Positions 62,007-64,000 of a stretch of 64,000 nucleotides of DNA are shown in pieces. This DNA is from VXMT01 sp965204835 (GTDB taxonomy: Bacteria; Chloroflexota; Dehalococcoidia; UBA2979), in contig OZ242017.1 of the NCBI GenBank assembly GCA_965204835.1, positions 62,001 to 126,000 of the forward strand. The letters are read 5' to 3'. Position 1 is the stretch's first letter; the number at the start of each line of letters is the position of its first letter. Both the position numbers and the translations under genes were made by a program. Below the pieces are notes generated by a model. That model saw only the letters and a list, made by a program, of their open reading frames with translations, was not told the DNA's origin and searched no databases.

Positions 62007-62681
62007 ATGACGACTGAGCAGGAACGGGCACGCGACGCGCTGACAGGCGGCGCCGTGACGCCCGCCGCGGCCCCGCCGCCGCCCAACCCCTTCACCGCCG
62101 GCCTCGCCGTCGAGGACGACGAGCCGGAGGTCGTCGCCGCAGACGACGACCGCGCCTGGTACATCATCCAGACGTACTCCGGCTACGAGAACAAGGTGAA
62201 GAAGAACCTGGACCAGCGCATCAAGCAGATGGACCTGGGCGACCTCATCTTCGAGGTCGTGATCCCGACCGAGGAGGAGATCGAGATCCGTGACGGCCAG
62301 CGCCGCACCGTCTCGAAGAAGCTCTTCCCCGGCTACGTCCTCATCCAGATGCTGATGGAGGACGACGCCTGGAGCCTGGTCCGCAACACCCCCGGGGTCA
62401 CCGGCTTCGCCGGCGGCAACGAGGAGGAGGGCTCGCGCCCCGTACCCCTGGACGACGAGGAGGCGGGGCGGATCCTGCGCCAGATGGACGCCGGCACCCC
62501 GCGCATCAACGTCGGGTTCTCGATCGGCGAGTCGGTGCGGGTCATCGACGGGCCGTTCATCGACTTCGTGGGGCAGGTGGACGACATCAACCTGGACAAG
62601 GGCAAGGTGCGCGTGATGGTCTCGATGTTCGGCCGCGAGACGCCGGTCGAGCTCGACTTCCTGCAGGTCGAGAAGCAGTAG
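62007..62681 (+). CDS. nusG: Transcription termination/antitermination factor NusG
   Basis: 224 aa from ATG 62007. A ~48-residue Ala/Pro/acid-rich extension precedes the NGN domain (RAWYIIQTYSGYENKVKKNL, KKLFPGYVLIQM, VRNTPGVTGFAGG). The KOW domain is FSIGESVRVIDGPFIDFVGQ. NusG binds RNA polymerase and links it to the ribosome or Rho. The N-terminal extension is like that of high-GC Gram-positives. The frame opens further upstream but the ATG and ribosome region fit 62007. Confidence 0.95.
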   Translation: MTTEQERARDALTGGAVTPAAAPPPPNPFTAGLAVEDDEPEVVAADDDRAWYIIQTYSGYENKVKKNLDQRIKQMDLGDLIFEVVIPTEEEIEIRDGQRRTVSKKLFPGYVLIQMLMEDDAWSLVRNTPGVTGFAGGNEEEGSRPVPLDDEEAGRILRQMDAGTPRINVGFSIGESVRVIDGPFIDFVGQVDDINLDKGKVRVMVSMFGRETPVELDFLQVEKQ

Positions 62682-62706
62682 GACCGGGAGCGGGGAGGCT
62701 CGAGCG

Positions 62707-63129
62707 ATGGCAAAGCGCGTTCGCGCGGTGGTGAAGCTGCAGATCCCGGCCGGGCGGGCGAACCCCGCGCCGCCGGTGGGTACGGCACTGGGTCCGCACG
62801 GCATCAACATCATGGACTTCTGCAAGGCGTACAACGCCCGCACGCAGGCGCAGTCCGGGCAGATCATCCCGGCCATCATCACGATCTTCGAGGACCGCTC
62901 GTTCACCTTCGAGCTGCGCACGCCGCCCGCCTCGGACCTGCTGCGCAAGGCCGCGGGCGTCGAGAAGGGCGCCGCGAGCCAGCTCACCGAGGTCGTCGGC
63001 GAGGTCACGGCCGCGCAGGTGCGCGAGATCGCCGAGACCAAGCTCCCGGACCTCAACACCAACGACATGGACCAGGCAGTCAAGATCATCGAGGGCACCG
63101 CGCGCTCGATGGGAATCGAGGTCAACTAG
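62707..63129 (+). CDS. rplK: 50S ribosomal protein L11
   Basis: 140 aa. KLQIPAGRANPAPPVGTALG, GINIMDFCKAYNART and the C-terminal RNA-binding GTARSMGIEV are the L11 hallmarks. L11 forms the GTPase-associated centre with 23S rRNA. The GGGGAGG ribosome site is strong. It precedes rplA by two bases. Confidence 0.97.
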   Translation: MAKRVRAVVKLQIPAGRANPAPPVGTALGPHGINIMDFCKAYNARTQAQSGQIIPAIITIFEDRSFTFELRTPPASDLLRKAAGVEKGAASQLTEVVGEVTAAQVREIAETKLPDLNTNDMDQAVKIIEGTARSMGIEVN

Positions 63130-63131
63130 CG

Positions 63132-63848
63132 ATGCCGAAGCGAGGCAAGCGCTACCGAACCGCGAGCGAGCAGGTCGACGCCGACCGCCTCTACGAGCCC
63201 GCCGACGCGCTCAGCGTCGTGCGCGAGGGCGCGACTGCGAAGTTCGACGAGACCGTGGAGCTCCACCTGCGCACCGGCCTGGACGGGCGTCACGCGGAGC
63301 AGCAGATCCGCGGCTCCGTGACGCTCCCGCACGGCCTCGGCCGCGAGCAGACGGTGATCGTCTTCGCGGAGGGCGAGGCCGTGGCGCAGGCGCTCGAGGC
63401 GGGCGCCGACGAGGCCGGCGGCGACGAGCTGATCGCACGCGTCGCGGACGGCTGGACGGACTTCGACGTGGCCATCGCGCAGCGCGAGCTGATGGGCAAG
63501 GTCGGCCGGCTGGGCCGCATCCTGGGCCCGCGCGGGCTCATGCCGAACCCCCGCAACAACACCGTGATGGACGCGGCGAACATCCCTCGTGCCGTGCAGG
63601 AGGGGAAGTCGGGCCGCGTCGAGTTCCGGCTGGACCGCACCAACCTGGTGCACATGGCGCTGGGCAAGGCGTCGTTCAGCGACGATCAGCTGTCGGAGAA
63701 CCTGAGCGCGATCATGGCGGAGATCGTCAAGGCGCGCCCGTCCGACATCAAGGGCCAGTACATCCGCTCCGCCACGCTGACCTCGACGATGGGGCCCGGC
63801 GTACACGTGGACGTCCAGCCGTTGCTGGCGCTCGCCGCGGAGTCGTAG
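63132..63848 (+). CDS. rplA: 50S ribosomal protein L1
   Basis: 238 aa. MPKRGKRYRTASEQVDADRL, the RNA-binding core ILGPRGLMPNPRNNTV, VEFRLDRTNLVHMALGKASF and a C-terminal HVDVQPLLALAAES match L1. L1 forms the E-site stalk and often represses its own operon by binding the rplK leader. ATG 63132 is two bases after the rplK stop; no separate ribosome site is needed. Confidence 0.97.
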   Translation: MPKRGKRYRTASEQVDADRLYEPADALSVVREGATAKFDETVELHLRTGLDGRHAEQQIRGSVTLPHGLGREQTVIVFAEGEAVAQALEAGADEAGGDELIARVADGWTDFDVAIAQRELMGKVGRLGRILGPRGLMPNPRNNTVMDAANIPRAVQEGKSGRVEFRLDRTNLVHMALGKASFSDDQLSENLSAIMAEIVKARPSDIKGQYIRSATLTSTMGPGVHVDVQPLLALAAES

Positions 63849-63861
63849 CAGACTGACGTGA

Positions 63862-63997
63862 GCGCCCCGCCGCAAGCGGGGCGCGCCGCCGGAGACCACG
63901 GGTCCGCCGGGCACACAGCCCGGGCGGGTAATGGCGAAGGGCCGCCCGTGCAGGTGGGACAGGTTGCGGGCGGCCTCGAGGATCCTCGCGGTGTGCC
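63862..63997 (+). ncRNA. Ribosomal protein L10 leader (probable), with hairpin
   Basis: A perfect 9-bp stem GCGCCCCGC/GCGGGGCGC (63862-63884, loop CGCAA) begins 14 bases after rplA. It is followed by GCCGGAGACCACGGGT and a GGGCGGG...CCGCCCGTGCAGGTGGG segment that match the general plan of the L10 leader, the autoregulatory site of rplJ-rplL. The rplJ start would lie beyond the window. The hairpin may also end part of the rplKA transcript. Confidence 0.6.
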
Positions 63998-64000
63998 GGT

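Noticed and set aside
60023..62167. 714-codon minus-strand ORF opposite tuf-secE
   Set aside because: Antisense frame of strongly conserved translation genes; it even spans a tRNA.

Overview
This is a GC-rich bacterial chromosome segment (roughly 70% G+C by eye) with short intergenic gaps, many GTG starts and co-directional operons. No 16S rRNA is present, so the lineage is inferred. The TIGR03960-type radical SAM protein, CaiB/BaiF transferases and acyl-CoA dehydrogenases, Tat-exported family-5 binding lipoproteins and the tRNA-tuf-rpmG-secE-nusG-rplKA block together suggest a Chloroflexota (Dehalococcoidia-like) genome, with a deep Actinomycetota as alternative.

Layout. 1-7.6 kb: end of a CYTH protein, an aquaporin-arsC pair, and a convergent phoU-pstBACS phosphate uptake operon whose PstS is an internal tandem duplication; a matching 17-bp box precedes both units. 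7.6-13.5 kb: an oligopeptide-type ABC ATPase, a membrane protein and two near-identical Tat lipoprotein solute-binding proteins. 13.5-24.5 kb: acyl-CoA dehydrogenases, an alpha/beta hydrolase, AlgH, a CaiB/BaiF pair, a cyclophilin, an EEP hydrolase, DinB and RidA proteins. 25-32 kb: the origin-proximal operon rpmH-rnpA-yidD-(PQQ propeller lipoprotein)-yidC-jag-(PfkB kinase)-parA-parB, with a perfect parS site in the start codon region of the propeller gene. 32.2-34.5 kb: a peroxiredoxin whose peroxidatic cysteine codon is TGA (candidate selenoprotein), a MerR regulator and tRNA-Thr(CGT). 34.7-50 kb: polyphosphate kinase, short-chain dehydrogenases, two MFS transporters, a VapBC45-like toxin-antitoxin pair, enoyl-CoA hydratase, an HsdR-N-type nuclease, a MetE-like protein, a NYN RNase with a leader hairpin and a radical SAM enzyme. 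49.8-59.6 kb: ispD-ispF, a type III-like Mod/Res restriction pair, cysE-cysS, a MazE-tail peptide and an AAA/STAND-type ATPase. 59.6-64 kb: a strong promoter, tRNA-Thr(TGT), tRNA-Tyr(GTA), tRNA-Thr(GGT), then tuf, rpmG, secE, nusG, rplK, rplA and the probable L10 leader.

How the genes work together. Phosphate uptake (Pst), polyphosphate storage (Ppk) and arsenate detoxification (ArsC plus a solute channel) form a likely linked module. The acyl-CoA enzymes, CoA transferases and short-chain dehydrogenases point to CoA-thioester catabolism fed by imported organic compounds. The most notable observations are the candidate Sec-peroxiredoxin with a SECIS-like hairpin, the shared Pho-like box, the duplicated PstS, parS fused to a coding start, and several promoters that imply leaderless mRNAs.
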